The notes below the pieces were generated by a model. It was not told where the DNA came from. It saw only the letters and a list, made by a program, of their open reading frames with translations, and made no database searches. A stretch of DNA of 64,000 nt from Variovorax sp. UMC13 (lineage in GTDB: Bacteria; Pseudomonadota; Gammaproteobacteria; Burkholderiales; Burkholderiaceae_C): contig NZ_LZZW01000016.1 in the NCBI RefSeq assembly GCF_014170375.1, forward strand, positions 1 through 64,000, given 5' to 3'. The position numbers and the translations under genes were made by a program. Position 1 is the first letter of the stretch. Each line of letters begins with the position of its first letter. Of this stretch, positions 18,786 to 26,381 are shown piece by piece.

Positions 18786-20261
18786 TCATGCCTTGGCGCG
18801 CGCCGGCCGGCCGAGGCCGCCCGCGCACACGTACTTGATTTCGACATAGTCGTCGACGCCGTACTTGGAGCCTTCGCGCCCGACGCCCGATTCCTTGATG
18901 CCGCCGAAGGGCGCGAGCTCGGTCGAGATCAGCCCTTCGTTGAGCCCGACGATACCAACCTCCAGCGCCTCGGCCACCTGCCAGGCGCGCGCATAGTCCT
19001 GGGTGTAGAAATACGCGGCCAGGCCGAAGGGCGTGTCGTTGGCCATGGCCACGGCCTGGTCGTCGGTCTCGAAGCGGATCAGCGGCGCCACCGGGCCGAA
19101 GGTCTCTTCCTGCATCAGCTTCGATTTGGGCGACACGTCCGACAGGATGGTCGGCGTGAAGAAGCGGCCGCCCAGCGCGTGCGCCTGGCCGCCGGTGACG
19201 ATGCGCGCGCCCAGCGCCACCGCGTCGGCGATGTGCTCGCGCACCTTGGCCACGGCCGCGTCGTCGATCAGCGGGCCGAGGTTCACGCCGGGCTGGAGGC
19301 CGTTGCCGACCACCTGGGCCTCGACCGTCTGGCGCAGCTTCTCGGTGAAACGGTCGTAGATGCCGGCCTGCACGAAGATGCGGTTGGCGCACACGCAGGT
19401 CTGGCCCGCGTTGCGGAACTTCGAGGCCATCACGCCGGCCACGGCCGCGTCGAGGTCGGCGTCGTCGAACACGATGAAGGGCGCGTTGCCGCCGAGTTCC
19501 ATCGACACCTTCTTGACCGTGGCCGCGCACTGCGCCATCAGCTGCTTGCCGACCTCGGTCGAGCCGGTGAACGAGAGCTTGCGCACCACCGAAGAGCCGG
19601 TGAGCTCACCGCCCACGGTGGCGGCCGAGCCGGTCACCACATTGAGCACGCCGGCCGGGATGCCCGCCTCGGCCGCCAGTTGCGCCAGCGCCAGCGCCGA
19701 GTACGGCGTGGCCGAGGCCGGCTTGATCACGATGGTGCAGCCGGCCGCGAGCGCGGCGCCGGCCTTGCGGGTGATCATCGCGTTGGGGAAATTCCAGGGC
19801 GTGATGGCCGCCACCACGCCCACGGGCTGCTTGAGCACCACGATGCGGCGGTCGAGCGAAGCGGCCGGGATGATGTCGCCGTAGACCCGCTTGGCCTCTT
19901 CGGCGAACCACTCGATGAAGCTCGAGCCGTAGGCGATCTCGCCCTTGGCCTCGGCCAGCGGCTTGCCCTGCTCGAGCGTAAGCAGCATCGCGAGGTCGTC
20001 CTGGTGCGCCATGCACAGGTCGAACCAGCGGCGCATGAGCCGCGAGCGCTCCTTGGCGCTGGTCTCGCGCCAGCCGGGCAGCGCGGCGTTGGCCGCATCG
20101 ATGGCGCCGCGCACGTCGGCCGCGGTCAGGCGCGGCACGCTGCCGAGCACGCTGTCGTCGGCCGGGTTGGTGACCTGCAGGGTGGCGCCGTCTGCGGCAT
20201 CGACCCAGCGGCCGCCGATGTGGCATTGCTGGCGGAACAGTTCGGGGTGCTGGAGTTTCAT
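18786..20261 (-). CDS. NAD(P)-dependent semialdehyde dehydrogenase (GabD-like)
   Basis: This 491-residue aldehyde dehydrogenase oxidises a carboxylic semialdehyde, most likely succinate semialdehyde or 2-oxoglutarate semialdehyde. Landmarks are ITPWNFPNAMITRKAGAALA, the cofactor glycine pattern FTGSTEVGKQL, the catalytic Glu in MELGGNAP, the catalytic Cys in GQTCVCANRIF and the C-terminal EETFGPV. This is the GabD branch by sequence. It follows the hydroxyacid dehydrogenase gene by 23 bases and precedes the next dehydrogenase by 34. The grouping of three oxidoreductases with a TTT transporter suggests breakdown of a hydroxy- or sugar acid; the exact substrate is inference. Confidence 0.9.
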   Translation of the reverse strand: MKLQHPELFRQQCHIGGRWVDAADGATLQVTNPADDSVLGSVPRLTAADVRGAIDAANAALPGWRETSAKERSRLMRRWFDLCMAHQDDLAMLLTLEQGKPLAEAKGEIAYGSSFIEWFAEEAKRVYGDIIPAASLDRRIVVLKQPVGVVAAITPWNFPNAMITRKAGAALAAGCTIVIKPASATPYSALALAQLAAEAGIPAGVLNVVTGSAATVGGELTGSSVVRKLSFTGSTEVGKQLMAQCAATVKKVSMELGGNAPFIVFDDADLDAAVAGVMASKFRNAGQTCVCANRIFVQAGIYDRFTEKLRQTVEAQVVGNGLQPGVNLGPLIDDAAVAKVREHIADAVALGARIVTGGQAHALGGRFFTPTILSDVSPKSKLMQEETFGPVAPLIRFETDDQAVAMANDTPFGLAAYFYTQDYARAWQVAEALEVGIVGLNEGLISTELAPFGGIKESGVGREGSKYGVDDYVEIKYVCAGGLGRPARAKA

Positions 20262-20284
20262 GGTGATGGGTGTGAGGGTGGGGG

Positions 20285-21256
20285 TCAGGAAAGCAGGTTG
20301 TCGGGGGTCTCGCCGCGCGCCAGGGCTTCGATGCCGCGGATCAAGAGCCAACCCATGGCGTCGCGCGTCTCGTGCGTGGCGCTGCCAATGTGTGGCGAGA
20401 GGAACACGTTGTCCAACGCGCGGTAGCCCGGATGCACGTTCGGCTCGTTGGCGAACACGTCGAGGCCGGCGCCGCGCACACGGCCGCTCTGCAGCGCGGC
20501 GATCAGGGCCGCGTCGTCGATCAGGTCGCCGCGCGAGATGTTGACCACCACCGCGCCCTCGGGCAGCAGGGCCAGCCGTTGCGCATCGAAGGTGCCGCGC
20601 AGGGACGGCGCACCGGGTGCCGCGACCATCAGGATGTCGCTGGCCGCGAGCAGGCAGTCGAGCGTGGCGTGATAGGTCGCGCCCTCTTCCTGCGCGGCGT
20701 CGAGCCGGCTGCGGTTGTGGTAGTGGATCTGCAGGCCGAAGGCGCGCGCGCGCACCGCGATCGCGCGGCCGATGCGGCCCATGCCAAAGATGCCCAGCCG
20801 GCGCCCGACCAGGCCCATGCCCAGCAGCTGGGTGGGCGCCCAGCCGGCCCAGGCGCCGCTGCGCACCAGGCGGTCGGCCTCGAAGCCGCGACGGCAGGCG
20901 TTGAGCAGCAGCATCAGCGCGATCTCGGCGCAGGCGTCGCTGAGCACGTCGGGCGTGTGCAGCACCCGCACGCCGGCCGCGCGCGCGGCCGCCAGGTCGA
21001 TGTGGTCGTGGCCGACCGAGAGCGTGGCGATGGTGCGCAGCGTGGGCGCCAACTGCGCGATGGTGGCCGCGTCGACCGCTTCGGTGGCGCTGACGAACAG
21101 CACTTCGCTGCCGTGCGCGCGGCGCGCGATCTCGGCGGAGGCAAGGATGCTGTCGTCCTCGTTCAGCTGCAGTGCGAAGCGCGCGTGCAGCGCGGTCTCG
21201 ACGGCGGGTGTGAAGCGGCGGCAGAGGAAGGCACGGGGACGGTCGGCAGGGGTCAT
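20285..21256 (-). CDS. 2-hydroxyacid dehydrogenase (glyoxylate/hydroxypyruvate or 2-ketogluconate reductase type)
   Basis: This 323-residue enzyme reduces 2-keto acids or oxidises D-2-hydroxyacids with NAD(P). It has the cofactor motif GMGLVGRRLGIFGMGRIG and the complete catalytic triad: Arg in NISRGDLID, Glu in FANEPNVHP, and His in LSPHIGSATHETR. The lengthy leader before the gene holds a TTGACA/TGTAAT promoter at 21311-21339. It is first in a leftward operon of three dehydrogenases and divergent from a GntR regulator, which probably controls it. The GhrB-like branch is my best guess. Confidence 0.9.
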   Translation of the reverse strand: MTPADRPRAFLCRRFTPAVETALHARFALQLNEDDSILASAEIARRAHGSEVLFVSATEAVDAATIAQLAPTLRTIATLSVGHDHIDLAAARAAGVRVLHTPDVLSDACAEIALMLLLNACRRGFEADRLVRSGAWAGWAPTQLLGMGLVGRRLGIFGMGRIGRAIAVRARAFGLQIHYHNRSRLDAAQEEGATYHATLDCLLAASDILMVAAPGAPSLRGTFDAQRLALLPEGAVVVNISRGDLIDDAALIAALQSGRVRGAGLDVFANEPNVHPGYRALDNVFLSPHIGSATHETRDAMGWLLIRGIEALARGETPDNLLS

Positions 21257-21274
21257 GGGCTCTCAGGGTTTTCA

Positions 21275-21291
21275 TGCATCGTTGCGATGCA
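21275..21291. promoter_or_regulatory. Palindrome in the leader of the dehydrogenase operon
   Basis: TGCATCG and CGATGCA are perfect arms around TTG, about 20 bases before the leftward start codon at 21256. It lies between the predicted transcription start (about 21304) and the gene. It may be an mRNA hairpin near the ribosome site or an additional operator. Confidence 0.35.
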
Positions 21292-21307
21292 GCGTGTTGT
21301 CTCCAGT

Positions 21308-21322
21308 CGTATTACAAATACG
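21308..21322. promoter_or_regulatory. Operator-like palindrome over the leftward -10
   Basis: CGTATT and AATACG are perfect arms around ACA and cover the TGTAAT -10 hexamer of the leftward promoter. The position fits a repressor site, most simply for the GntR protein encoded at 21399. Confidence 0.45.
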
Positions 21323-21339
21323 TCATATCACTTTGTCAA
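21311..21339 (-). promoter_or_regulatory. Sigma-70 promoter for the leftward dehydrogenase operon
   Basis: On the minus strand, a perfect TTGACA (21339-21334) is followed after 17 bases by TGTAAT (21316-21311). This is the best sigma-70-type match I found in the window. Transcription should start near 21304, giving a leader of about 48 bases before the gene ending at 20285. Confidence 0.75.
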
Positions 21340-21360
21340 GAGAAGAGACTGAAGTGATAT
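21325..21360 (+). promoter_or_regulatory. Divergent promoter of the GntR gene with overlapping inverted repeat
   Basis: TTGTCA (21333-21338) and TGATAT (21355-21360) with a 16-base spacer form a rightward promoter. Its -35 overlaps the leftward -35. A 9-bp inverted repeat, ATATCACTT (21325-21333) and AAGTGATAT (21352-21360), covers the spacer of the leftward promoter and the -10 of the rightward one. Binding here could control both directions. Confidence 0.55.
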
Positions 21361-21398
21361 TCTTCGCAGCTTCAGAAACGCCCATATTCCAAGCACAC

Positions 21399-22217
21399 AT
21401 GGCCTTCTCCCAAACCGACGATCCGAGCGCACGCCCCGCAGCGGAGGGCACGCTGGCCGACCGCGTCACGGGGCTCATCGCCGCCGACATCCGCGCCCGC
21501 GTGTACCCGGTCAACACCCGGCTGCCGACCGAGCTGTCGATGACCGAGCAGTACGGTGTGAGCCGCACCGTGGTGCGCGAGGCGATCTCGCGCCTCAAGT
21601 CCGAAGGCCTGGTCGAGACGCGCCAGGGCAGCGGCACGGTGGTGCGCGATCCCAAGGTGTCGGACGCCTTCCGCCTGGGCCAGCCCAGCGAGAACCCGGC
21701 CGAGGGCGTGCTGCGCATCCTCGAGCTGCGCCGCGGCATCGAGGCCGAGATGGCGGCGCTGGCGGCCGAGCGCCGCAGCGGCGCCGAGATGACGCTGATC
21801 CAGCAGGCGCTGCGTGCCATCGCCCGCGCGGTCAAGGACGGCGGCGACGGCGTGGCGGAAGACCTGGCCTTCCACATCGCGATCTCGCACGCCGCGCACA
21901 ACCCGCACTACACCGAGCTGCTGGGCATGCTCACACGCGCGCTGCACGACGCCATTCGCCTGACCCGCACCAACGAGGCGCGGCGGCCCGAACTCGCGGC
22001 CCAGGTGCTGGCCGAACACGAGGCGATCTGCGCTGCGATCAAGGCACGCGACCCGGCGGCGGCGCGCACCGCGGCCTTCCTGCACATGCGCAACACCGGC
22101 GAGCGCATCGAGCAGGCCGGCAAGGATTTCTGGACCGGCGACAGCCGTGCCGCCGCCCAGCGCGTGGCGCGCGTCAAGCTGGGCGAGGGCCCGCGCGGCG
22201 GTTCGCTCCCGCGCTGA
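21399..22217 (+). CDS. GntR-family transcriptional regulator (FadR/FCD subfamily)
   Basis: This 272-residue regulator probably senses an organic acid and controls the divergent dehydrogenase operon and the downstream catabolic genes. The winged helix (about residues 18-88) reads LPTELSMTEQYGVSRTVVREAISRL followed by LVETRQGSGTVV. The C-terminal FCD domain (about 105-245) has the metal/ligand-type residues in DLAFHIAISHAAHN and the His in FLHMRNTGERIE. The ATG at 21399 gives the usual family length. The gene sits in the middle of the catabolic cluster, with its own promoter overlapping the divergent one. Confidence 0.9.
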   Translation: MAFSQTDDPSARPAAEGTLADRVTGLIAADIRARVYPVNTRLPTELSMTEQYGVSRTVVREAISRLKSEGLVETRQGSGTVVRDPKVSDAFRLGQPSENPAEGVLRILELRRGIEAEMAALAAERRSGAEMTLIQQALRAIARAVKDGGDGVAEDLAFHIAISHAAHNPHYTELLGMLTRALHDAIRLTRTNEARRPELAAQVLAEHEAICAAIKARDPAAARTAAFLHMRNTGERIEQAGKDFWTGDSRAAAQRVARVKLGEGPRGGSLPR

Positions 22218-22261
22218 ACCTCCGCAGAGACTCTCCGCAGAAACCCGGTCCTCCGGCGCAA

Positions 22262-22291
22262 AGTTGTGTGATAGATTCATCACACAACTTC
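22262..22291. promoter_or_regulatory. Perfect 30-bp operator-like palindrome
   Basis: AAGTTGTGTGAT and ATCACACAACTT are perfect 12-bp arms around AGATTC. The site lies 98 bases before the 2-hydroxyacid dehydrogenase gene at 22390 and 44 bases after the GntR gene. No T-run follows. The core ATCAC is shared with the inverted repeat at 21325-21360, so the GntR protein is the natural candidate. Confidence 0.6.
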
Positions 22292-22389
22292 AACGGCAAC
22301 GTACCTTGAACGACTGAGACAGGCACCGGCACGCTGCGGCCGGGGCGGGTGCTCGCGTCGAGGTTTCGACCGTCAACGATCGCCGCGCC

Positions 22390-23385
22390 ATGACCCTTCC
22401 CCGCGTTCTGCTGACCGATCCGCTGCATCCCGATGCGCGGGCACGCCTGGCCACCTGGGCCGAGATCGCGCAACTGCCCGACGGCCTCTCGCGCGCACAG
22501 AGCGATGCGGCATTGCGCGAAGCGGTGCGGCAGGCCGAAGGCCTGGTGGTGCGCCGCCTGCTGCCCACCGACCTGTTCGACGGCCCGAACGCGCTGCGCT
22601 GCGTGATGCGCCAGGGCGTGGGGCTGGACTTCATCCCGGTCGAGCGCGCCACGGCGAAGGGCATCCCGGTGGGCAACACGCCGGCCGTCAATGCCAACGC
22701 GGTGGCCGAGTACGTGTTCGCGGCGCTGCTGGCGCACAGCCGGCAGCTCGCGGCCTTCGACGCCAGCGTGCGGGCCGGCGACTGGGCGGCCCGCGCGCAG
22801 GCCGGCGCGCGCACCTATGAACTGCGGGGCCGCACGCTGGGGCTGATCGGCTACGGCGCGATCGGCCAGCGCATCGGCGCCATCGCCATGCAGGGCTTCG
22901 GCATGGCGCTCGCGGTCTGCACCGGCACGCCGTCGAAGGTGCCGGCCGGTATCGCCACGCTCACGATCGAGGCCCTGTTCGCGGCCAGCGACGTGGTGGT
23001 GATCGCCTGCCCGCTCACGCCGCAAACGCGCGGCCTGGTCAACGCGGCGGTGCTGGCCCATGCGAAGCCCGGCGCGGTACTGGTCAACGTGGGCCGCGGG
23101 CCGGTGCTGCGCGAGGACGACCTGGCCGCGGCGCTGGCCGAAGGCAGGCTCGCGGGCGCGGTGCTCGACGTGTTCCAGACCCAGCCGCTGCCCGCCGACA
23201 GCGCGCTGCGCCGCCACCCGGGCGTGCTGCTCACGCCGCACCTCGCGGGCCTCACGCAGGAGGCCGAGCGCGCGATGGGCCTGATGGCCGTCGACACGCT
23301 GGCGGCCGTGCTGCTGCGCGGCGAGCAGCCGCCCCACATCGTCAATCCCGAGGTCTTCGCCCGGCCGTCCACAGCCGGCGCCTGA
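22390..23385 (+). CDS. D-2-hydroxyacid dehydrogenase family protein with altered catalytic relay
   Basis: This 331-residue protein resembles phosphoglycerate/hydroxypyruvate dehydrogenases. The NAD-binding motif LGLIGYGAIGQRIG, Arg236 (VGRG) and His284 (TPHLAG) are present. The residue that should be the relay glutamate in the usual E-P-L-P segment is Gln265 (QTQPLP). Loss of this acid lowers or changes activity in studied relatives, so the enzyme may have unusual kinetics or another role. It follows the palindrome at 22262 and precedes an enolase-superfamily gene by 43 bases, so both are likely in one operon. No strong ribosome site precedes the ATG. Confidence 0.85.
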   Translation: MTLPRVLLTDPLHPDARARLATWAEIAQLPDGLSRAQSDAALREAVRQAEGLVVRRLLPTDLFDGPNALRCVMRQGVGLDFIPVERATAKGIPVGNTPAVNANAVAEYVFAALLAHSRQLAAFDASVRAGDWAARAQAGARTYELRGRTLGLIGYGAIGQRIGAIAMQGFGMALAVCTGTPSKVPAGIATLTIEALFAASDVVVIACPLTPQTRGLVNAAVLAHAKPGAVLVNVGRGPVLREDDLAAALAEGRLAGAVLDVFQTQPLPADSALRRHPGVLLTPHLAGLTQEAERAMGLMAVDTLAAVLLRGEQPPHIVNPEVFARPSTAGA

Positions 23386-23428
23386 CCGCATCCTTCCCCA
23401 CCCTTCCACGCACCCCAGGAGACCTCCC

Positions 23429-24577
23429 TTGAAGATCACCCGCATCACCGCCGTGCCGCTGTCCTACCGCCTGCCCGAAGGCAAGACCGTGACCATGGGC
23501 ATCGGCAGCACGCTCAAGCGCGACTGCATCATCATCCGCGTCGAGACCTCCGAAGGCATCACCGGCTACGGCGAGGCGCACCCGGGCCGCAGCCCCGGCG
23601 CGATCGTGGCGCTGGTCCACAACACGCTGCAGCCGCTCTTGGTCGGCATGAACGCGACCGACGTGGTGGGCGCCTGGCAGCGCGTGCACCGCATGCAGCT
23701 GTCGAGCCACGGCCTGGGCGCGGGCACCTGCCTGGCGCTGTCGGGCATCGACATGGCGCTGTGGGACATCCGCGGCAAGGCCGCCAAGATGCCGCTGTAC
23801 GAACTGCTGGGCGGCTCGCACCGTCGCATCCCGGCCTATGCGGGCGGCATCGCGCTGGGCTACCAGCCGGCCGAGGCCATGGCCGAGGAGGCGCAGTCGT
23901 ACGTCGAGCAGGGCTACAAGGCCGTCAAGCTGCGCATCGGCGACACGGTGAAGAACGACATCGCCCGCGTGCGCAAGGTGCGCGAGGTGCTGGGCGAGGA
24001 CATCGACATCCTGACCGACGCCAACACCGCCTACACCATCGCCGACGTGCGCCGCGTGCTGCCGGCGCTGGCCGACATCCAGGCCGGCTGGCTCGAGGAG
24101 CCCTTCGCCTGCAACGACTTCGCGTCCTACCGCGAGGCCGCGAAGATCACGCCGCTGGTGCCGATCGCGGCCGGCGAGAACCACTTCACCCGCTTCGAGT
24201 TCGGCCAGATGCTGGACGCGGGCGCGGTGCAGGTCTGGCAGCCCGACCTGTCCAAGAGCGGCGGCATCACCGAGGGTGTGCGCATCGCGGCCATGGCCTC
24301 GGCCTTCCGCATCCCGGTGCATGCCCACAGCTCGGCCACCGGCCTCAACCACGCGGCCACGCTGCACTTCCTCGCGGCGACCGAGAACGCGGGCTACTTC
24401 GAGGCCTGCGTGTCGAAGTTCAACCCCTTCCGCGACATGTTCGGCAGCACCTTCGCGATCGGTGCCGACGGCTGCGTCGAGCCGCCCAAGGGCCATGGCC
24501 TGGGCATCGAAGTGGACGAGAGCCTCTTCGACAAGTACCCGATGGTCGACGGACCCGGCTACGTCGTGAAGTTCTGA
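23429..24577 (+). CDS. Mandelate racemase/muconate lactonizing enzyme family (enolase superfamily)
   Basis: Enzymes of this superfamily abstract a proton alpha to a carboxylate and racemise, dehydrate or lactonise acids. This protein has 382 residues from a TTG start preceded by AGGAGA. The N-terminal capping domain runs to about 125. In the barrel, the base motif is K-L-R at 167-169, metal ligands begin at Asp197 (TDANTAYT), followed by Glu in EEPF and Glu in AAGENH, and His in HAHSSATG. A sugar-acid dehydratase or racemase role fits the context of hydroxyacid dehydrogenases and transporters, but the sequence does not settle the substrate. Confidence 0.88.
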   Translation: MKITRITAVPLSYRLPEGKTVTMGIGSTLKRDCIIIRVETSEGITGYGEAHPGRSPGAIVALVHNTLQPLLVGMNATDVVGAWQRVHRMQLSSHGLGAGTCLALSGIDMALWDIRGKAAKMPLYELLGGSHRRIPAYAGGIALGYQPAEAMAEEAQSYVEQGYKAVKLRIGDTVKNDIARVRKVREVLGEDIDILTDANTAYTIADVRRVLPALADIQAGWLEEPFACNDFASYREAAKITPLVPIAAGENHFTRFEFGQMLDAGAVQVWQPDLSKSGGITEGVRIAAMASAFRIPVHAHSSATGLNHAATLHFLAATENAGYFEACVSKFNPFRDMFGSTFAIGADGCVEPPKGHGLGIEVDESLFDKYPMVDGPGYVVKF

Positions 24578-24615
24578 GACGGCCCCACCCATAGAAAAGA
24601 AAACGGAGACAAGCC

Positions 24616-25611
24616 ATGACCATCGCGAAACGAACCCTGCTGCGCCTGCTGGCACCGCTGTGCCTGGGCCTGACGGGCCTCACGCTCGGCGGCATCGCAA
24701 GCGCCGACGACTACCCGAGCAAGCCCGCGCGCATCATCGTCCCCTACACGCCCGGCGGCTTCAACGACACGCTGGCGCGCACCGTCGGCGACCGCCTGTC
24801 GAAGGTGTGGAAGCAGTCGGTGGTGGTGGACAACCGCCCCGGCGGCAACACGGTGCTGGGCAACAACCTGGCGGCCAAGGCACCGGCCGACGGCTACACC
24901 ATGCTGATCACGCCGCTGCCCTTCTCGGCCCTGCCCGCGCTCTACGGCGCCAAGCTGCCCTACAACGCGACGGCCGACTTCCAGCCGCTGGTGTGGGCCG
25001 GCTACACGCAGAACGCGCTGGTGATCCGCCCCGACCTGCCGGGCGTGAGCAACCTCAAGGAACTGATCGACTTCGCGAAGAAGAACCCGGGCAAGCTCAA
25101 CTACGGCTCGACCGGTTCGGGCTCGTCGAACCACCTGTCGATGGAGCTGTTCATGAGCATGACCGGCACCAAGATGACCCACGTGCCCTACAAGGGTAGC
25201 GCGCCCGCGGTGATGGCCATGCTGGGCGGCGAGATCGACGTGCTGTTCGACAACGTGCCCAACCTGATGCAGCAGATCAAGGCCGGCAAGCTCAAGCCGA
25301 TCGCGGTGACCGGCACCGAGCGCGCCGCGCTGCTGCCCGACACGCCCACGGTGCAGGCCGCCGGCGTGCCGGGCTACGAGGTGATCGTCTGGTTCGGCAT
25401 GCAGATGCCGGCCGGCGTGCCCAAGGCCATGGTCGACCGGGCCAACAAGGACATCGTCGCGATCCTCAAGGACCCCGAGGTGGTCAAGCAGTTCCGCGAC
25501 CAGGGCGTGGAGGTGGTGGCCAGCACCCCGGAGGCCTTCGGCCAGCTGCTGCAGAAGGAAATCCCCAAGTGGACCAAGGTGGTCAACGACGCGGGCGTGA
25601 AGATCGAGTGA
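24616..25611 (+). CDS. Bug-family periplasmic solute receptor (TctC-like)
   Basis: This 331-residue periplasmic binding protein has a Sec signal peptide (basic MTIAKR, hydrophobic LLAPLCLGLTGLTLGG, cleavage near ASA-DD). The mature protein begins DDYPSKPARIIVPYTPGG, the standard Bug opening, and holds the ligand-loop motifs PGGNTVLGNNLAAKAPADGY and VPYKGSAPAVMAMLGGEID. Bug proteins bind carboxylates and hand them to TctAB. It is 38 bases after the enolase-superfamily gene, so it probably binds that enzyme's substrate or product. It may supply the receptor missing from tctBA at 15743-17771. Confidence 0.94.
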   Translation: MTIAKRTLLRLLAPLCLGLTGLTLGGIASADDYPSKPARIIVPYTPGGFNDTLARTVGDRLSKVWKQSVVVDNRPGGNTVLGNNLAAKAPADGYTMLITPLPFSALPALYGAKLPYNATADFQPLVWAGYTQNALVIRPDLPGVSNLKELIDFAKKNPGKLNYGSTGSGSSNHLSMELFMSMTGTKMTHVPYKGSAPAVMAMLGGEIDVLFDNVPNLMQQIKAGKLKPIAVTGTERAALLPDTPTVQAAGVPGYEVIVWFGMQMPAGVPKAMVDRANKDIVAILKDPEVVKQFRDQGVEVVASTPEAFGQLLQKEIPKWTKVVNDAGVKIE

Positions 25612-25694
25612 GCGCCCGGGGCCGGCAGGATGCCGGCCGATCTTCTGCACGGAAATGGCACGCCGGCCTACGCGGCCGGACCTCCGCGATCGAT

Positions 25695-25725
25695 AGAAAG
25701 AGGCTTTCCCCTCCCTCCTCTTTCT
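25695..25725 (+). promoter_or_regulatory. Leader stem-loop before the Dps-like gene
   Basis: AGAAAGAGG and CCTCTTTCT are 9-bp arms with a 13-base pyrimidine-rich loop. The hairpin ends 20 bases before the start codon at 25746 and leaves the CGGAG ribosome site free. It may stabilise the messenger or terminate read-through from the Bug gene. Confidence 0.35.
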
Positions 25726-25745
25726 TTCAATCACGGAGTTCAGTG

Positions 25746-26348
25746 ATGGCCACCCAAGACAACGACAAGACCGCCCCCATGACCGCCAAGCAGAAGGCGG
25801 TGCAACCCGACCTCGACCAGCAGAGCCACGAGACGCAGAAGTTCGGCGAGATCGTCAAGCTGCCCAACGGCCTTTCGGAAAAGGTCTGCAAGGAGAGCGT
25901 GGCGCTGCTCAACCAGTGCCTGGCGGACACGATCACGCTGCGCGACATGTACAAGAAGCACCACTGGCAGGTCGTCGGCCCGACCTTCAACCAGCTGCAC
26001 CTGATGTACGACCAGCATTTCGAGGCCCAGGTGCTGCTGGTCGACATCCTGGCCGAGCGCATCCAGCTGCTGGGCGGCATCGCGCTGGCCATGGCACCGG
26101 ACATCGCCGAGACCACCAAGATCCCGCGCCCGCCGCGCGGCCGCGAGCCCGCCGCGGTGCAGATCCGCCGGCTGGCCGAAGCGCACGAGCTGATCATCGT
26201 CGAGGCCCGCAAGGCGGCCAAGAAGGTCGACGAGGCCGGCGACGACGGCAGCAACGACGTGTTCGTGAGCAACGTGCTGCGCACCAACGAGCTGCAGGTC
26301 TGGTTCCTGACCGAGCACCTGGTGGCTGCTTCGCCCGTCACGTCCTGA
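25746..26348 (+). CDS. Dps-like ferritin family protein
   Basis: This 200-residue protein is a four-helix ferritin-like Dps. Such dodecamers bind DNA, oxidise iron and protect against peroxide. The ferroxidase region is seen in LRDMYKKHHWQVVGPTF and YDQHFEAQVLLVDILAERI (His and acidic ligands). The N-terminal 30 residues are charged and disordered (MATQDNDKTAPMTAKQKAV), as in DNA-binding Dps forms. The central loop KIPRPPRGREPAAVQ is longer than in E. coli Dps. The gene stands alone, with a leader hairpin and a convergent barrel-like gene after it. Confidence 0.85.
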   Translation: MATQDNDKTAPMTAKQKAVQPDLDQQSHETQKFGEIVKLPNGLSEKVCKESVALLNQCLADTITLRDMYKKHHWQVVGPTFNQLHLMYDQHFEAQVLLVDILAERIQLLGGIALAMAPDIAETTKIPRPPRGREPAAVQIRRLAEAHELIIVEARKAAKKVDEAGDDGSNDVFVSNVLRTNELQVWFLTEHLVAASPVTS

Positions 26349-26359
26349 TCCTTCCTGCT

Positions 26360-26380
26360 CGACGCGCACGCCGCGCGTCG
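26360..26380. terminator. Hairpin between convergent genes
   Basis: CGACGCGC and GCGCGTCG pair perfectly around ACGCC in the 33-base gap between the stop codons of the Dps-like gene and the leftward gene 26382-27065. There is no U-tract, so it could end transcription only weakly by itself. Confidence 0.45.
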
Positions 26381-26381
26381 G

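Noticed and set aside
25620..25660. GCCGGC repeats after the Bug receptor gene as a terminator
   Set aside because: The arms are short, contain self-complementary GC runs common in this genome, and are not followed by a T-run.
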